Positions 61,731 through 64,000 of a DNA stretch of 64,000 nt are shown here, piece after piece. Position numbers and translations under genes: made by a program. The stretch comes from Inonotus obliquus. Lineage: Eukaryota > Basidiomycota > Agaricomycetes > Hymenochaetales > Hymenochaetaceae. Numbering within the stretch: position 1 is the stretch's first letter; every line of letters begins with the position of its first letter. The notes under the pieces were generated by a model. The model saw only the letters and a program-made list of their open reading frames with translations. It did no database searches and was not told the DNA's origin. The stretch lies in contig JAJHTX010000005.1 of NCBI GenBank assembly GCA_032164295.1, positions 1,798,001-1,862,000 on the forward strand. The letters run 5' to 3'.

Positions 61731-63314
61731 TCGTCGTCGGGGTTACTTTCTTCGACGACTTCTTCCTCTTGCATACTACGCGCCGCTGATGCCCGTGCTG
61801 CTTTTACGTCAGCGTCTGCGAATAACACTTCACGTAGCAGTTCCTTCGCCTGCTCGGAGAGTTCGGCGACGACCGTACGAACTTGTTGTTTGGTCGTCGG
61901 CGTCGGACAATTCGCAGAGATGTGGCCTTGTTTACCACACTGGAAACACCTTCCTTCGCGGCGTAGCCGTCGAAGGACGTCCTGCATCGGTTCGCCTTGG
62001 CCCCCAAAGGTAATTCCCGTCGCGTCCTTTTTGTCGCCGCGCGACGGGTCGAACAGGGCCGGCTGTTGTGGTGCCGGCGGGTGGACTTGTCGACGCGGTA
62101 GTGGTTGCGTCGTTGCCTTCTGGTTACGCAGTTGGCGAACTTCGCGCTCGTTCGCGTCAAACATGATGGCGTACCCCTTCATCGTGTCATAATCCGTCGG
62201 TTTCGCCGGAAGACGAATGATCGCCGTTGCTACTTCTTCCCGAAGAGCCTTCTTTAGCTGCGGGAGCACGACGTTGACGTCCGTCGTCTTGACTCCTGCT
62301 TGGCTCATTGCGATCTCGAAATTGGCAAGGAAAACACCGGCGTCGGCGTTTCCTTGGCGCATTTCCGTCCACCGAGTGTACGCTCGGTCCTTCTCGCCAG
62401 GGTCCTTAAAGGACTGGTCGATCTTTTCAAGGAACTTCTTAAAGGTGTCGACGATCGTTATCGCACCTTGGTCATTTGTTATTCCGTCGTAGTAGTTTTG
62501 AGCCCACGTCGACGCTGTGCCTTCCTTCATGTACGACAGCACGAAAGAGATCTTCTTCTTGTCGTTGACGAAGATCGAGCCAGTATCGTCGGCGCTGATG
62601 TACGCCAGACATTCTCGACGGAATCGGAGGTAGTCTTTGCCTCCAGCGAAAGGCGTCGGCGGTGCGATCCCAAGATCTTTCATCGTCGACTGTTTAGGCG
62701 CTTGTCTCTGTTGTGCAGACATCGCCGCCGCGACTAAAGCGGCGAAGTCCTGGATCTGTTGGGCAGTGAGGGATGACGTCGTGGTTTGAGGGTTCGACAT
62801 GGTTCGTGTCAATCCAAAGGCGGTCGATGTCGAGGGTAGAGACGGCGACGGGGGAACGGGAGATTGGGGAGGCGGAGTAGGAGCGGCTGTCAGCGGCGAC
62901 GGATTTCTCGGTTTCCACCTGAAGGTCTTTGTGTGTTCGTCGTTGTCCCACGACACCCAAGACTTGCTAGTTGGCGACCACCAGGATTCGAAAGTCCTGC
63001 CTTGTTTGTCGGTGACTGTAACGTTGTCTTGCTCGTCAACGACGGAGTTGGAGGGGAGCGCCGCTAACTGTTCTTGTGTTAGAGGCAGCTTGTCAACGTC
63101 GACGGGTTAGAGGCGTCCACAACTCGTAGATGCGGACGGTCGGTACCCAGGTAATGAGCGCGCGATGGAAGTGACCGACGACCTCAAAATAAGCTCCGAC
63201 TTCGAAAGGAACAAGATGATCGTTATCGTCGAGGTAATAACCGACGATCGCGTAGGTGGGGTAACACTCGAGAAACCCGATATACTCACGGAGGGAACGT
63301 GGTACACCGGACAT
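61709..63314 (-). CDS. gag: Element II gag (two frames, candidate +1 shift)
   Basis: Main frame 61709-63106 with no ATG near its start; CCHC knuckle CFQCGKQGHISANC; ends DEDFSVSQ. The upstream segment from the ATG at 63314 (MSGVPRSLREYIGFLECYP ... RIYELWTPLTRRR) ends at 63093 with TGA (TAA in element I). Differences from element I in this segment are mostly third-position, with a short cluster of amino-acid changes (QDVR to EVVG), supporting that it encodes protein. Confidence 0.8.
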
Positions 63315-63671
63315 GTAACGTCGATCGACTCGACGCTCAGATAGCACGTGAACTCTCACGTCGTCTCAGGGGGTTCAGCAACACTTCGACAAACGACTTT
63401 CCAACGAGCGTATCCGCTAGACACTGCTGGGCTTTCTCGTCGCAAGCGACAACCGACGGCAGCGTTGTCAGAGAGCGGTGTCTAAGTCAAACGTCGAGTA
63501 AGGACGTGGGACGACACTTCACTAACAATAGGTACACGTTCGTCTCAGGGGTCTGACGACTATCCACTGACCAGCGTCGACAACGAGAGAAAACAGAGGT
63601 GGAACGGAGGATGTCAGAGACACGTACGAGTTTGTTGTTTTAACGTCGACAACAACGACACGAGTTAAGAG

Positions 63672-63682
63672 ACTCTCTTGTT
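63672..63682 (-). promoter_or_regulatory. Element II primer-binding site (self-priming type)
   Basis: AACAAGAGAGT in element sense, one base from the 5' LTR (63684). It is complementary to ACTCTCTTGTT at 63868-63878, which is 35 bp after TATATAA (63907-63913), the same geometry as element I. Confidence 0.7.
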
Positions 63683-63683
63683 A

Positions 63684-64000
63684 TGTTACGCCTTGCGCAG
63701 TCAGAGACGTCGATCACAGGATCAGAGGCGTCGACGAGCAAGAAGACGAGCTACCACTTAATCACAAGAGACCGGAGTCTGCGACGTAGGTGATAGTACT
63801 AGATTAGAATGCCTATCTAATATACAGGTATCATACGACTTACCTGCGACGTAGGTGATAGTACTAGAACAAGAGAGTGGGGAAACCCTAACTCTCTGAT
63901 CCAGCCTTATATACACAGATGTCGCGGGAAAGCTTTACATAAACTGTACAGTATAAACAAAGACAAACAGAAACAAAGGAAGAAAGGGAATGGTGGGATA
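63684..64000 (-). repeat. Element II 5' LTR (partial)
   Basis: The first 317 bp of the LTR on the + strand are visible, including the TATA box, predicted transcript start, the paired 25-bp blocks (63779-63803 and 63844-63868, offset 65) and the GTAAGT donor. The rest is beyond the window. Confidence 0.9.

Larger units (their letters stand above)
57646..64000 (-). mobile_element. Chromodomain Ty3/gypsy retrotransposon, element II (5' LTR cut by the window edge)
   Basis: Same family and orientation as element I. The left (3') LTR is 57646-58097. The right (5') LTR starts at 63684 and runs off the window. The left target duplication candidate is TCGAG (57641-57645); the right side is not visible. 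gag and pol are open with the same frame layout as element I. Many synonymous differences from element I and LTR differences show that it is a separate, older-diverged copy. Confidence 0.94.

Overview
The window is nuclear DNA of a filamentous basidiomycete, most likely an Agaricomycete. Host genes carry many introns of about 50-65 nt (GT...AG, CTAAC/CTGAC-like branch points). The gene set fits a fungal chromosome: SUR2, ERG25, an MCUR1/DUF1640 protein, PBP1/ataxin-2, SNF12 and an aquaglyceroporin. About half of the window is retrotransposon.

Layout. Positions 1-13160 are host DNA: the 5' part of an intracellular GH13 alpha-amylase (-), an eIF4G-like protein that stops before MIF4G (+), a coiled-coil protein (+), a disordered protein (+), a mitochondrial MCUR1-type protein (+), then sphinganine C4-hydroxylase (-) and C-4 methylsterol oxidase (-). 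Positions 13711-39873 are a head-to-tail array of three copies of one non-LTR retrotransposon. The same 13-bp sequence lies at both outer edges and at both internal junctions. Copies 1 and 2 are intact (ORF1 with zinc knuckles; ORF2 with APE endonuclease and RT, coupled by TAATG). Copy 3 is split by a 1345-bp unclassified insertion and by a complete chromodomain Ty3/gypsy element with LTRs identical by eye (31839-38329, reverse strand). Positions 39887-56000 are host again: a Q/P-rich protein just downstream of the array, a small membrane protein, an MDR oxidoreductase, an aquaglyceroporin, PBP1/ataxin-2 and SNF12. Then come a 356-bp TIR element and a stretch of old repeat-like DNA, into which a second copy of the same gypsy family is inserted (57646 to beyond the right edge).

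Most interesting signals. (1) The array reuses one 13-bp junction and has a TATA box 41 bp before each internal element start, which suggests repeated insertion into one site and a promoter supplied by the upstream neighbour's 3' end, as in HeT-A. (2) The gypsy family carries a Tf1-type self-priming signature: an 11-nt PBS is complementary to an 11-mer 35 bp after the LTR TATA box, kept in both copies while its flank has changed. (3) Gag-Pol expression appears to use a -1 frameshift (pol has no conserved ATG), and gag itself appears to need a +1 shift near its N terminus. (4) The LTR holds an intron-like segment flanked by an exact repeat. (5) A stand-alone eIF4E-binding fragment of eIF4G has an open, spliced frame.

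All calls come from reading the sequence by eye. Exon joins, similarity and identity statements were not computed.
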